This document shows positions 48,001-59,256 of a stretch of DNA of 64,000 nucleotides, in pieces. A program made the translations under genes and the position numbers. Origin of the DNA: Fratercula arctica (taxonomy: Eukaryota > Chordata > Aves > Charadriiformes > Alcidae); NCBI GenBank assembly GCA_947846985.1, contig CANTUZ010000004.1:80891659-80955658 (forward strand), in the 5' to 3' direction. The notes under the pieces are model-generated. The model saw only the letters and a list, made by a program, of their open reading frames with translations. It ran no database searches and had not been told where the DNA came from. Each line of letters opens with the position of its first letter. The stretch's first letter is position 1.

Positions 48001-48260
48001 CTCGAGGACTTGGAACCGGGTTTGCGCGTGGCGCTAGGGGTGCTGCTGCGTGATTATTATCATGCAGGGGGTGATTTTCCAAAGCGAGCGGCGAGCGTCG
48101 CTGCCGGCTGGGCTGCGAGGAGGAAAAGACACTCCGCTGCCTTCGCTTTGCATCGACCTCTCCGACAGAACCCTGGCAGACGGAGGACGGCGAGCGTGGG
48201 GATTGTTTTCCTGCTTTTTCATTGCCTTAGTGAGCCCTTCGCGTCAGCGACGCTGATTTT
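48001..48260. promoter_or_regulatory. CpG-island-like patch
   Basis: About 25 CpG in 260 bp by my count, the densest patch of this size in the window, in AT-rich surroundings. Several frames are open (for example 47986-48300 plus) but the proteins are Arg-rich and unrecognised. It could be a promoter or first exon of an unseen or non-coding transcript, or a methylation-free regulatory element. Confidence 0.4.
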
Positions 48261-51200
48261 ATGTTGTTTTGCTGGTTCTTGTCCTTTTGAGGATATATAG
48301 GCTCGAGCAACAGAATGTGGGCTCTTCCGCACCTCTTAAAATACAGCATTTAGAGACGTTTCCAGTGAAGGAATGAGTGTTGTCAACTAGTTAGCACAAG
48401 CCGTCGGAAAAATCCCTGAACTCCGTACAGGCAGAATAATTACACACAAATGCATTCGGGAATCCTATGGAAAATGTAGTCCAGTGACCTGGCATGGTTA
48501 CAGCACAATTTAGCAAGTATGTTAGAACAAATTACTCCTTTTAACCATAAGCCATTCTGTTTCACGCTTTTAATGAAGGCCTGTGCCACACACTAGAATA
48601 CTTCTCACCTCATTACTACTCATAAAAAGCAATGATCCATTCAAAGGCTCCTCATATCTCCCATATGAGATGTAAAAGAGCCCACTCTTTCTCAATCTGG
48701 CACAAAAGAGGAGAACGGCTCCTTTCTTCAGCCTTTGATGTCGATCATTAGGATGTTTACTAGATAAAAGAACTGAAAAATTTATCTGCCTAGCTTCACT
48801 GCTGGCGTGTGTTAGCGAGCTGCCTCCCAGCCCCCGGCTCCCTCCTTATAAATGTAAATCTCTTGTTGCTGTTTAGGGAAGGAAAAGGGTTTCAAGATTT
48901 CTCATGAGCGATTATTTTGCTCTCTCTCTCTGTGTACATACATATATAAAAAGTACATAACAAAAGGGGAAAAACGGATGAAGAGACAGAAACATCCAGT
49001 GAACTTGAACAATATAATAAGGCAGTAAAACAGAAACTATGAACTGAATGAAAATTAAATGAGACATGTTGTCTGATAAGAAAGTTTTTAAAAAAAAAAA
49101 AAAATCAGGCCTGAATTTAAGCTAGCTATTCCACAAACACACGCACGCATACCACACACACGCTCCGTGTAGTTGTGTGTATTTAAAAATGCAAGGAAAG
49201 CTGCAAACAGCATCTTCTCAAGGAGGGGTGTTCTTACTTGTTAACAGTAAGCCCGTATCTCTTGCTTTATTTTCGCTTTTGCTCGAAATAGGCCAACAAA
49301 AGACTTTCTTCTGGTAACTATTTTACCATTTCAGTGCGTCTCAGCAAACCATTTTCGAACAGATTCTTCACTGCCCACCCCAGCACCAGGACGGCAAGTG
49401 CCTGCTCCCAGGCACTGCATCCAGGGACGTGGGGTGGCCTGGGGTCTTCCCTGCCACCCCCCTGGGTCTTACCCCACCCCTGGAACGGGGAGGCAACGGC
49501 CAGGGATGAGTGGGATGGTCGTGTGTGCTCTTCTGGTTCTACCCCTGGAGATGACCCAACCCCAAATCTGCCACCACCATCGCTCGTTGAATTACCCTCC
49601 AGCTCAGTCAAAGGCACCTGGATTGCTTTACAAGTTTTTAATTAGTAAGGCTCTTCTCATTTGGGTTATGTCCGCTCAACCAAATCAGAACCGCAAGCAT
49701 TAAAATTTCATACAACAAATGTGAAAAGCTGAAATACCGAAGGGCTTGACAAGGCGGGACATCTCTCAGCCATGTGGTGTAGCCATAGCCAGGCACGTTG
49801 TGCATCTCACTGAGGCACGTGGAAGCAAAAGGGTCCATCTCCACCAGCCCGGGAGGACCGAGGAGCACAGAAGACTAAGACCTGCCGTTCCCATCGAGGC
49901 CAGCAGCTTGTTTAACCTGGTACCCGGCTCCAGCCAACAGTGTGCGATGCTTCAAAGAAACACGTAATCTACCCCGTAACCACCAAAAGTAATACCCTGA
50001 GTAATAACCTGCCTGGAGGAAAGGTTTCCCTCCTAATCTCAAGCAGTTCGTTATGCCAGGAAGCCTGAGCATTTTAAATCCCCCGTATCTTATCCTCGGT
50101 AAGTATGGATGTTTTATTATCTGTGTAAATGCCTCATCATATTTAAGTTCTGGAAAGCCTATCTTCAAAGTGTTGTAGCGGCATTAACTGCCCAGCCCTT
50201 AAAAGGGGAGGTGGGTAATTACGCTGTTGCCATCTCTCCCTTTTCTTAAATGCACAAAAAGTGAAGTACAGAATGCCTCGGTTCTGTGCCCAAAGCCAAC
50301 CAATGACTGAATATAAAACCTGGAGTGAAAATGCTGGGATTCACAATTCACAGTCCTCCATGCATGCAATAGGCCACAAAGTCCACGTGCGTGTTGTTCA
50401 CATTTCACCAGGAAACGTGAGGACAATGTTTTCTTGATTATTTTCTGCTTACCGACAACTTTAAAGCAATATATTGAAACAATCATTTGGTAATGGCCAG
50501 ACTATGGCATCTTGACATGTCTCTCTAGGGGTAGCCCAGACAGACTGCGTTAAATCTGCGATGGCCCTTCTCAATTTTGGTGCAGGCGGAGTTAAAAAAA
50601 GCCCCAATGAATTAGAAGGAGCATCAAGTAGGTGCTGCCTTTGGTTGCATTTCTCTTCGGTGACTGTCACAACATGGCCTCCGGGAGCTCAGACACTACG
50701 ATAATACAAAAATAAGCACGGAAAAGAAAAAGAATCCACTTAAAGTTCTTAACAGATATGCTCAACTCCTTTTTCTTCAATGCTCTTTCAGAGAAGAGTA
50801 TTCCATCACCTATTGCAAAATCATAGGCGATGATATCGAACGGCAAGAAACACTTGAGCCATACTGCTTCTAAATTAAATTGGTATTCTCCAGGCACTTA
50901 TTCAGAAACCTGAACTTGGCTTTAAATACCTGAAACACTGTTTAGCTGCATTAAAGAAGTGGCAGTACGCTGGGAAGATCAGAAAAAAAAAAGGACTTTT
51001 AGCAGCGGGTGACCTCTGGAATAACAACTGCGGCGCTCTGTTTTGTTTGGAAGCTTAAATCAACCCACACATACCTGCTTAGAGACCTGCATATCTCGAA
51101 AAAAGAATCCTACCAGCGAGCAGTGAAGGGGAGGAGGAAGACGGGGTTGGCAGTAGACATGCTGACAGTGTTATTCAAACGTCTCAGTATCCTCCTGCAT

Positions 51201-51265
51201 GCATAAATTTGACTCTTGTTTATAAATACCGCTCAGATATAATTCACAACTCCTGTTAACTTAAC
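48261..51265. other. unique non-coding sequence
   Basis: Contains a 14-15-bp A run near 49089, CA-rich DNA at 49135-49165 and GC-rich DNA at 49380-49600 without recognisable protein. No CR1 copies. Confidence 0.45.
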
Positions 51266-51390
51266 CTGTTGATTGTAAAATCTGTCCAAAACATCAGAGA
51301 ACAATTTGATCTGCCATAAATACTTCTCGATGCCAAACACAGTCATGGCATCTACATCTGCATTTGAAAAATCTACATTTATTTCATAAT
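51266..51390 (-). CDS. candidate internal coding exon (unrecognised protein)
   Basis: On the minus strand the acceptor 'gccgttctttaccaccag' is followed by an open frame whose composition looks like a real protein: acidic and aromatic, with YEINVDFSNADVDAM, then FGIEKYLWQIKLF and SDVLDRFYNQQ. At CAACAG|gttaag a weak donor would end a 125-nt exon; otherwise the frame runs 30 nt further to TGA. I cannot name the family. Same strand as the candidate at 40620-40755, about 10.5 kb upstream of it. The weak donor and lack of other sure exons keep confidence low. Confidence 0.3.
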
Positions 51391-52880
51391 CTGGTGGTAA
51401 AGAACGGCAAAGACACAACCAGCATAAGCTTGAACCGTTTCCAGTCACAGTTGTCATTCACTGATAAAACGGAATAAACCCCCAAAAGCCAGTACAGCTA
51501 TTGGCCAACGCTCCTCCCTGCTTTTGCTATCTATCAGACTGCAATAAATTGTTAGATCGGGGTAGGCTGACGAAAAATGTTTAGGAAAAAAAAACAACAG
51601 AACCATCAAAAATTCCTTTTGAACTTTATCATAGCTCAGTTGTATAGGATCCTGAGAACAAGAACTTTTCATACTTGTTGCTTCAAAACCAGTACATTTC
51701 GGTCTCAGCCTATCGTTTTTACAGCTGACATGTGTATATTATTTTGTAACAAAGAAACCTGTCATCTGTATCGGACTGTTTATTACTTTGACAACTTGAT
51801 TTTGACTTTTTCTGCATGATTTGCCAAGATTAGCTTTTATTTACAGGGTTTTATGTTCTAAGATGAGGTGAAAGCAAGAACAGCAAATATATCTTTTTCC
51901 CTGACATCTCCAATAATTTTACCTGGTCAAATGTTTGGATACATAGAGCTGCAGTAAAAACGCACGATTAGTACACTCCCCTGTGGATTATGAACAGAAA
52001 GCATGTGTTGGGCTTACACACAGCCTGTGATTTACTCACAGTCACATATAGAGGTATTTGCTCTGTCTCTCCAGTGTCTTTAGTGCCCTTTTCTCATTAA
52101 AGAAGACAGATACCAACAGATAATGAAACGAGTCTGTTCCGCAAAATACAGATCTGGCTTTTGAAACAAACACACCGACCAAAGTACTCAGAGATGAGGT
52201 TCGAAAATGTTCTTGCAAGAGGAAAATATGCTGTTTATTTGTGACCCTGGTTATACAAAACGTCACGGTGATGGATTTTGTAGTATCAGATAAAAGAATT
52301 AGCAGAAACAGTTCTGTAATCTGTTTCCAGGATAATGGGTTTGAGGTTCCATGCGTGGCACAAAATGATGATTCACTGTATAACCATCAGCGTGAAGTGG
52401 ATTTTAACAAAGGCTTAATAGAAACTCCAGATTCCATAAAAATACACAGAGTGAATTCAGGGTTAACAACCAAAATGACTACACGATAACTATTCATTTA
52501 ATCCCATCCTATAACTGTGTAAATGGCAGGGATTTATAATGAATTTTGTTTTAAAGCGTATGTGCCAAAATAATCTTTTGTATCAGATCCCTGTTCGCCG
52601 TAAAGCTGCTCACTCGTCCTTAGCACACAGCGAACGGAACCACACGGTGATGTGAACAAACGCAGCCCTTCCTGAAACGCTCCTTTTAATGAGTTTCATC
52701 ACATTCGTGGATTTACTTTGCTCTTACGAGCTTTCCGGCCAGGCTCGCCGTGGAGCGGTTCAGTGCCTCAGTAGATGGCACCCTCTCTCTGGCTGGGAGG
52801 GGAACCCACGCTCCCTCCTCCTGCTCCTGCCCACCAGCTCCAGGAGTGAAAAAAGAACAGGCAAACCACCTCGGCAAGGC
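51391..52880. other. unique non-coding sequence
   Basis: Mostly AT-rich. 52745-52880 is GC-richer and may belong to the CR1 copy or another insertion. Confidence 0.45.
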
Positions 52881-53387
52881 TATTCTGTGCCCAATTCTGG
52901 GCCCCTCACCAGAAAAAAGACATTTGAGGTGCTGGAATGTGTCCAGAGAAGGGCAACGGAGCTGGTGAGGGGTCTGGAGCACAAGCCTTGTGAGGAGCGG
53001 CTGAGGGAGCTGGGGGTGTTCAGCCTGGAGAGAAGGAGGCTGAGGGGAGACCTTCTCGCTCTCTGCAGCTCCCTGAAAGGAGGGGGCAGCCAGGGGGGGT
53101 CGGGCTCTTCTCCCAAGGAACAGGCCATGGGACAAGAGGAAAAGGTCTCAAGTTGCTCCAGGGGAGGTTTAGGATGGATATTAGGAAAAATGTTTACACT
53201 GAAAGGGTTATTAAGCATTGGAAGAGGCTGCCCAGGGCACCATCCTCAACCTGGAGGTATTTAAAAGCTGGGTAGACATAGTCCTTAGAGATATGGTTAG
53301 GTGATGGTTTTTGTCAGAGTTAGGTTGATGGTTGGACTTGATGATCTTAAAGGTCTCTTCCAACCGAGGCAATTCTATGATTCTATA
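52881..53387 (+). mobile_element. CR1 LINE 3' fragment, older and frameshifted
   Basis: Starts 'tattctgtgcccaattctgg', runs through [14 protein letters not shown] and [18 protein letters not shown] blocks, then 'ttaggatggatattag' and the tail 'attctatgattctata'. About 507 bp. The ORF2 frame is interrupted after the Ser/Gly-rich region. The 3' UTR variant ('gatggttggacttgatgat') matches 14197-14262. Confidence 0.95.
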
Positions 53388-53625
53388 TTGGGACCTTTTT
53401 GGTAAAGGGGTTGCTCCTGTGACTGCTCTCGAAGGCAACATCCTGGGTGTGATGTGCAAGTGCTTTGAGAAATCCCGACAAGGTCCACCAAGAGTCGGTG
53501 GAGCTCAGTGGGACTGCCCACAGGGTGGAAAGGCAATCACAAGGATAAGACTTTGCTAGAGGCACCTTTGGGGCAGAAAATTATCTAATTATGGCTATAA
53601 AGCATGCATCACAGAGCTTAGTACA

Positions 53626-54193
53626 TCTTGGGGTTTAACCCCAGCGGGCAGGTAGGACCACGCAGCCACTTGCTCACTCCCCCCACTGGGATGGGGGTCA
53701 GAACCTGAAAAGTAAAAGAGGAAAAACTCATGGGTGGAGATAAAGTTGAGAGATAAAGTTTAACACGTCGAGAAAAAGCAAAGCAAACCAAGGGATCCAT
53801 TCCCTGCTCCCCATGGCAGGCGGGTGCTCAGCCATCCCAGGGAAGCCGGGCTCCATCGCTGTAACGGTGACTTGGGAAGACAAACGCCATCACTCCCAGA
53901 GTCCCCCCTTCCTTCTTCTCCCCCAGGTTTATACCCTGCGCGTGACATCCCATGGCATGGAGTGTCCCTGTGGTCAGTCGGGGTCAGCTGTCCCGGCCGT
54001 GTCCCCTCCCAGCCCCTTGTGCCCCCCAGCCCATCGCTGGTGGGGTGGGGTGAGGAGCAGGAATGGCCTTGAGTGCCCGGCAACAACCGACCACCAGTGT
54101 TTAACCAACGGCATTCCCATCCCAAACCCGAACCACGGCACTGCACCAGCTGGTGGTGAGAAAGTCAACTCCATCCCAGCCAAAACCACGACA
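53626..54193 (-). mobile_element. solo LTR of an avian endogenous retrovirus
   Basis: On the minus strand it starts TGTCGTGGTTTTGGCTGGG at 54193 and ends near 53626 with 'ggggtttaaacccc'. A TATAAA box lies on the minus strand at 53928-53933, preceded by 'gtcacgcgcagg', where a U3 promoter would be. The flanks GTACA (53621-53625) and TTACA (54194-54198) fit a 5-bp target duplication with one mismatch. The family is recalled from bird genomes, where the ends read TGTCCTGGTTT...AAACCACGACA. No internal viral genes are adjacent, so it is a recombined solo LTR. The 3' end is more diverged than the 5' end. Confidence 0.85.
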
Positions 54194-55335
54194 TTACAAC
54201 ATAAATACTGCAACCAGGATTTAGGTTTTATGCAGTCAAACAGCTCTGCTCCTTAAAGACTACTCAGTAGTCTTAAATATTAAGAAGATGGCAATACATC
54301 AGCTCATTTACTGCCTCCGACTGGATTATTCAGAGCTAGGATTTACTAATGATCAAAGGAAGTCTTCTACTGATCACTGGATCACTGAAGATTTGAAATT
54401 AAAATCTCTTGAAGCAAAGATATTTTTAGAAATAAAATAGATGTGCAATTTGTTATCATTTGCTTCTGTTGGTTTTATTGTGCTCTACATGTACCAGTCG
54501 CAGGTTTTTTTATCTGGGACACTACACAGCTAATGCCTTCCTGACAGAGGTATATAAAATAATCAATAATTTGTGATCATCTGGTTTTAGTAATAAGTGC
54601 CATGGCTGGTTATAGGTAAGGTGAGCACATTTTCAAAATAAAAAAGGGGCACTTTTGTGGCAGTATTTTCTACAGTCATGAAATACTCGAGTGCTCTGTA
54701 TTCTGGCTTCTTTCTTTGATCTGCTCTGCCTGGGTCAGAAAAGCTTCACCTGGAGCAGATCAAAGAAAGCCTAAGCAAAGCCTATTCCTCCCGATCCTCT
54801 CTCTCCTTCGCTTCCCTCTGCTCTGTGGTGCTGGAAAGCACAAAAAAATCAAGGGATTCCTCCCCCACAGGCCACATCTCCTCCAATCTCCAGTGCAGGA
54901 TTTTGGTGGGAGAAGACCATCAGGCCCCCAGGCTCGATCCCGTCACAGGGCTGTCCCTCAGCAGGTTGTGATGGGCTCATGGTGCCAAGGGACACGTGCA
55001 CTCCCCACTCTGAGGGTTCTGCATCGTTAGCGACGTCTTGATGAACTCCCGTAGAACAATTGGGTTGGGTGGGACCACTCACAGGCATGAAACTACCCAC
55101 ATGAAGTGAACAGGAATATGGCAAATACGTCAGGTCTGTGCAGAGGTACAGCTGATGGGAACACGGGGCAAAAAGAAGGGATGGAGGCAGGGGGGTTTTC
55201 ATCACTGAAAAAAAAACCTCAAAGGAAAAATAAATTACAGGAAGGAAAATGTGAAACTTGAAATTTTAAGCAATTTGAAAGAGCCCAAGTATCAGAGCAT
55301 CTTAAAAACCCAGCATCGTATCTATGAAATAGACC
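54194..55335. other. unique non-coding sequence
   Basis: 54715-54785 has a short inverted similarity around 'gatctgctctgcctggg' and 'cctggagcagatcaaag'. No gene or repeat family recognised. Confidence 0.45.
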
Positions 55336-55427
55336 ATGATATCTGGTTATTTTAGGAAAAAGGTAAAAAAAAAAAAAAGGAATGAATAGCTGGTTATTTT
55401 ATGAAAAAGAAAAAAAAAAAAAGGAAA
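55336..55427 (+). repeat. 47-bp tandem duplication ending in A runs
   Basis: 'ctggttatttta' at 55343 recurs at 55390, each copy followed by 'ggaaaaag' or 'tgaaaaag' and an A run of about 13-14 bases. Confidence 0.75.
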
Positions 55428-55859
55428 AAGAAAAGCCTGATGAATAAAATACTACAAATTTTTCCAATGAAACAGTGAAACAGCCTAAGTGACCATAAGG
55501 TTTTTCTAGTAGAAATGTTCTAGCAGAAATCAAATTAAATAATTTTTGGAAAGGAGAGGGGAATACAGAAATCTTCAGCCAAAAGAAACTTCAGTGATTA
55601 TTACACGTAAAGTGGCTAGGAGACAATTGATTTGCTTAAAAATATCCTTTCTAGAAAATATGTTAAATAATATGTTAAAATATGATAAAAACAACCATGC
55701 TGACATATTTCTATACTTGCTATTTGAAGTGCCAAATAAAATAGGAGTTTATTCCTATAAATAAATATAAAAATACAGTAATATCGGGGTGCTTCTGATC
55801 TGTGAAATACCATAGAAAATTTTGTAAAATTACTTTAAAAGGGCTTTGCTGCAGTCAGT
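55428..55859. other. AT-rich non-coding sequence
   Basis: Very AT-rich single-copy DNA. Nothing recognised. Confidence 0.5.
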
Positions 55860-56105
55860 TGTCTGACAGCGGGACTGCCGGTGATAGATACCAGGTACGT
55901 CTCGCTGACATTTCCCCGGCTCCGAGGGAGCATCGGAGCGATACGGCAACTCGGGGCAGATGCGGCTGCTGGGCCAGCAGCGATGGGGTGAGCCGTGAGA
56001 GAGGAGTCGTCCGCAGGAATGGGAGCTGGGAAAAGGTCTGCCACGGCTTGAGAGAGGGGAACGGCAAAGAGACGGGCCTTGCTTTAGCTGGGCGGTGACG
56101 GCTGG
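55860..56105. promoter_or_regulatory. CpG-rich patch
   Basis: About 20 CpG in 245 bp by my count, between very AT-rich flanks. 'accag|gtacgt' at 55893 resembles a plus-strand donor. 'tttataccc' and 'tataaat' follow at 56110-56135. No coding frame recognised. Confidence 0.3.
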
Positions 56106-56320
56106 TTTGCTTTATACCCGCAATTGGTATAAATGTCTGGGCACCGTTCGCAAAGCATCCTCCAATAGCAATGTGGAAAGGATTTGTAAGCAATGCTTCA
56201 CGCATATAAATCATATAAAGCACTGATTTAAAGGTCCTTTTTTTTCTTCTACATTAAATTTCCAACTTCAGAGCACATACACATTTTAGGAATCCTTCCA
56301 GCGCTATGCACTGCAGTCAC
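56106..56320. other. unique non-coding sequence
   Basis: Nothing recognised apart from TATA-like motifs near 56110-56135. Confidence 0.5.
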
Positions 56321-56376
56321 TGGGCCAAACTTTGCTCCTTTTCGTACTGGTGTAAATACTGGAAGACTCCATGGTG
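56321..56376 (+). repeat. ancient MITE-like fragment
   Basis: 'tgggccaaac tttgctcc' then 'tactggtgtaaatact' and 'gactccatgg' match an old amniote palindromic element of the 'gggccaaattctgctc...ctggtgtaaatc...aactccattg' type, recalled from memory. Only one arm is present. Confidence 0.5.
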
Positions 56377-58180
56377 GCCAAAACCACAATTTGGTACATC
56401 CCACCTCAGGAGCCGTTTTCTCTAAATGGATGTGGTGAGATTAAACCTCATTAAGCTTGTAGCTTTGAGATGGCTGTCAGGAATACACAAACTCCAAGTA
56501 TAGGAGTGATACTACGTGCTCCATAGTGATATAAAAGCCATTCCCAGGTATTTCCTTGTTAAAAATAATGTGGACATCTCTGGCCTGGGAGGCTTGGATG
56601 CATTTGGAGGTCAGTAGAGCAGGCAGGCCGTCCTTGGGCTGCTATTGTTGATTTTTGTGAGTAGAAGTCCCTAGGACTCGCTAGTTCAATAGTAACTTCT
56701 TTTTTCTCTAGGCCAAGAGTAGTTCCTTTTCCCTAGGAGTCAGTTCAAAGGACGTAAACTGCAATATTTCTTAGAATAAATTTAATAAACAGTACTGTGA
56801 CATCTATGGGAAATGTACCACTGACATGAACTTTCATTTCCATGTAAGAAATAATATTTATACCAAGGTATGAATGGATTATTTTGACTCTGAGTAAAAA
56901 CCTAGTGAGACAGAGATGGAGAATGTTCTATAATGATCACTCAGAAACATTTCCACAGCAATAATTTTGTTACAAATCTCTTTTTCATTTATTTCCCATC
57001 CTGGAATGCAAAGTTTACTGCTCCACTTGCTTCTTGCGGTTCAAGAATGATTTCAGCTGTTCCAATGACAGCATTTAAAGGCCCCGGGAAGATCTGGCCT
57101 ACCACCAGTATTAATAACTTTTACCGAAGTATGATAGAGAGATAGCAGATGTCTGAACACTCCTAAAATGGATATGCAAACCTGATAGTAGGGAACATTC
57201 CTTAACTAAACGTATTCGATTCAAATTTATATACACATAACTGGAAATTGTGAGGTAACTCGTGACTTTGTTGTTACCTCAGGACTGTAAAACTCCACAA
57301 ATTTCTGTTACAGAAACGCTGTTCTAATTGCACCAAACATGTAAAATACTCGAGCATTACGGAGAAAAGGGATGCGATCCAGAAGACCTCCCTGCCAGGG
57401 AAGACTGTCTCATCCTGGTCCATAGTTATGCTCCTTCTTGCTCTCTTTGATTTCGTCAGTTTTGCAGTTCTAGGCCTCTGGTGGCCCAGGCTCGCCTGGA
57501 GATTCTCAGTCTGCTCCCCAGGCAGAAGAGAGATGGGGACTTGAACCTTCCCAGGCTTGGGACAGACGGCGACCCAGCTCTGCCTCTCGGCAAGGGCTCG
57601 AACCCCTCAGCTGAAGCTATCAAAAGGGCTTGTGCCTACCTTCTTTGACCCTTGCTTAGAGTGGCTCAGTTTCCTAAACTTAAATGATTGACAGGTGAAG
57701 ACATGAAGTAACTTCTTCCAGAAGCTGAAATGCAAACCACTTTTTGGGCCTTTCCCCTTGCCTGGCTTTGGCACCGGTTTAGCTGCAGGCTCCGAGCAGT
57801 GGTGGCCATATCAAAATCCTCTCATCAGTTTGGAATAAGGAACCTACTTCTCACACCTCTTGAGCAGCTCACAAGTTTTATATACAGCACGGTGACACTG
57901 CTCCCTCAGAAGGGAGCTCCCTCATGAGCTCTTTCCGTGAAAAATATCAGGTGAAGCTCGTGGGGACATTTGCGCCACTTTAAGGACTCAAGGGGACCCG
58001 AGAAGATGCACATGAGATCTGCACGTGTTTTCTGAGAGGAAAACCTCAGAGATGATTTTTGCAGTTCCCCTTGGCTGGCGACTGGCACGTCACCAGGCAA
58101 TTAAAGTCTTGCTGTGTTGTTTTCCCATATTAAAGTAATTGGTATAGTTTAATGGTACCACAACAATTCAGACACTCAGT
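56377..58180. other. unique non-coding sequence
   Basis: 57440-57620 is GC-richer; 'gatggggacttgaacctt' there weakly resembles an ancient SINE. No gene supported. Confidence 0.45.
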
Positions 58181-58685
58181 TGGGCTCTGGATCCCCCAAC
58201 AGCAGAAGGACACGGAGCTGTTGGAGTGGGGCCGGGGGAGGCCCCGGAGATGCTGGGAGGGCTGGAGCCCCTCTGCTGTGGGGACAGGCTGAGAGAGCTG
58301 GGGGGGTTCAGCCTGGAGAAGAGAAGGCTCCGGGGAGACCTTCCAGCCCCTGCCAGGCCCTAAAGGGGCTCCAGGAAAGCTGGGGAGGGACTCTGGAGCA
58401 GGGAGGGGAGCCATGGGACGAGGGGGAAGGGTTTTACACTGACAAGAGGGGAGACTGAGATGAGATCTGAGGCAGAAATTCTTTGCTGTGAGGGGGGTGA
58501 GCCCCTGGCCCAGGGTGCCCAGAGAAGCTGTGGCTGCCCCATCCCTGGAGGGGTTCAAGGCCAGGTTGGACGGGGCTTGGAGCAGCCTGGGCTGGTGGGA
58601 GGTGTCCCTGCCCAGGGCAGGGGGTGGCACTGAGTGGGCTTTAAGGTCCCTCCCAACTCAAACCATGCTGTGATTCCATGATTCT
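58181..58685 (+). mobile_element. CR1 LINE 3' fragment, about 505 bp
   Basis: Begins 'tgggctctggatccccc', then 'gaaggacacggagctgttgg', and continues to the tail 'ctgtgattccatgattct'. ORF2 is broken by several frameshifts. The EAVAAPSLEGFKARLDGAW end is intact at 58520-58590. It is the longest of its group (5503, 14602, 16106, 19866). Confidence 0.96.
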
Positions 58686-59224
58686 GCCCCGGATTCAGAG
58701 CCTGAGGAGCTCAGCTCCTGGCTCACTTGGGACGTCGGGTTTTGTGGCTGCCTGACGGGAGGAGGCAATGAGGGGCTCGCTGTGTTTCCAGCCTGAACCA
58801 CTCATGGGCGCAGAGACTCCCTTTGATTCCCGATGTGGGTCTACTGCTGCCATTGTGTATTATACAATAAACTGTTTACATAGCAGCCTTTTGTTACAGG
58901 TTTTAAATCTTCTCAGGCTGCCAGCGCAAGGCGGAGGCCGCCAGCTGGCAGACAGAGAGGTGCTTGTGCTCCAACTGTTGGAGGTAATTAACAGCCCCAA
59001 CTGTCAGAAGGTGACAGCCGGCAGAAAGTTCCTGCCCTGGGGTCACAGCTGGATTCCGGCAACTTGCTCCTTGATTTACCAGTAAAACTAATAACGTAAG
59101 TAATATCGGTATTAAATTATCAAACAAGGGGGACTGAGCCCACGTTATGTTTTCTACCCCCAAATTAACTGGCAAAGAAAATTAGCATTAATATTTTGGA
59201 GCAAATAAGTAAGATTAACTCACC
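58686..59224. other. unique non-coding sequence
   Basis: A 67-nt segment at 58917-58983 bounded by acceptor- and donor-like sites is too short to judge. Nothing else is recognised. Confidence 0.45.
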
Positions 59225-59256
59225 TGGGGGCGGGGGGGGGAGGGGGGAAATCCCCC
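59225..59256 (+). repeat. G-run tract with adjacent C run
   Basis: G5-C-G10-A-G6 followed by AAAT and C5. It could form a quadruplex on the plus strand or a short G/C hairpin. Mononucleotide counts may vary between reads. Confidence 0.8.

Noticed and set aside
51898..51960. 26-nt micro-exon on the minus strand (ttactgcag ... ccag|gtaaaa)
   Set aside because: Too short to test by reading; such pairs arise by chance often.
58917..58983. 67-nt plus-strand segment between a good acceptor (aatcttctcag) and a donor-like gag|gtaatt
   Set aside because: All three frames are open, so coding cannot be judged, and the donor is weak.
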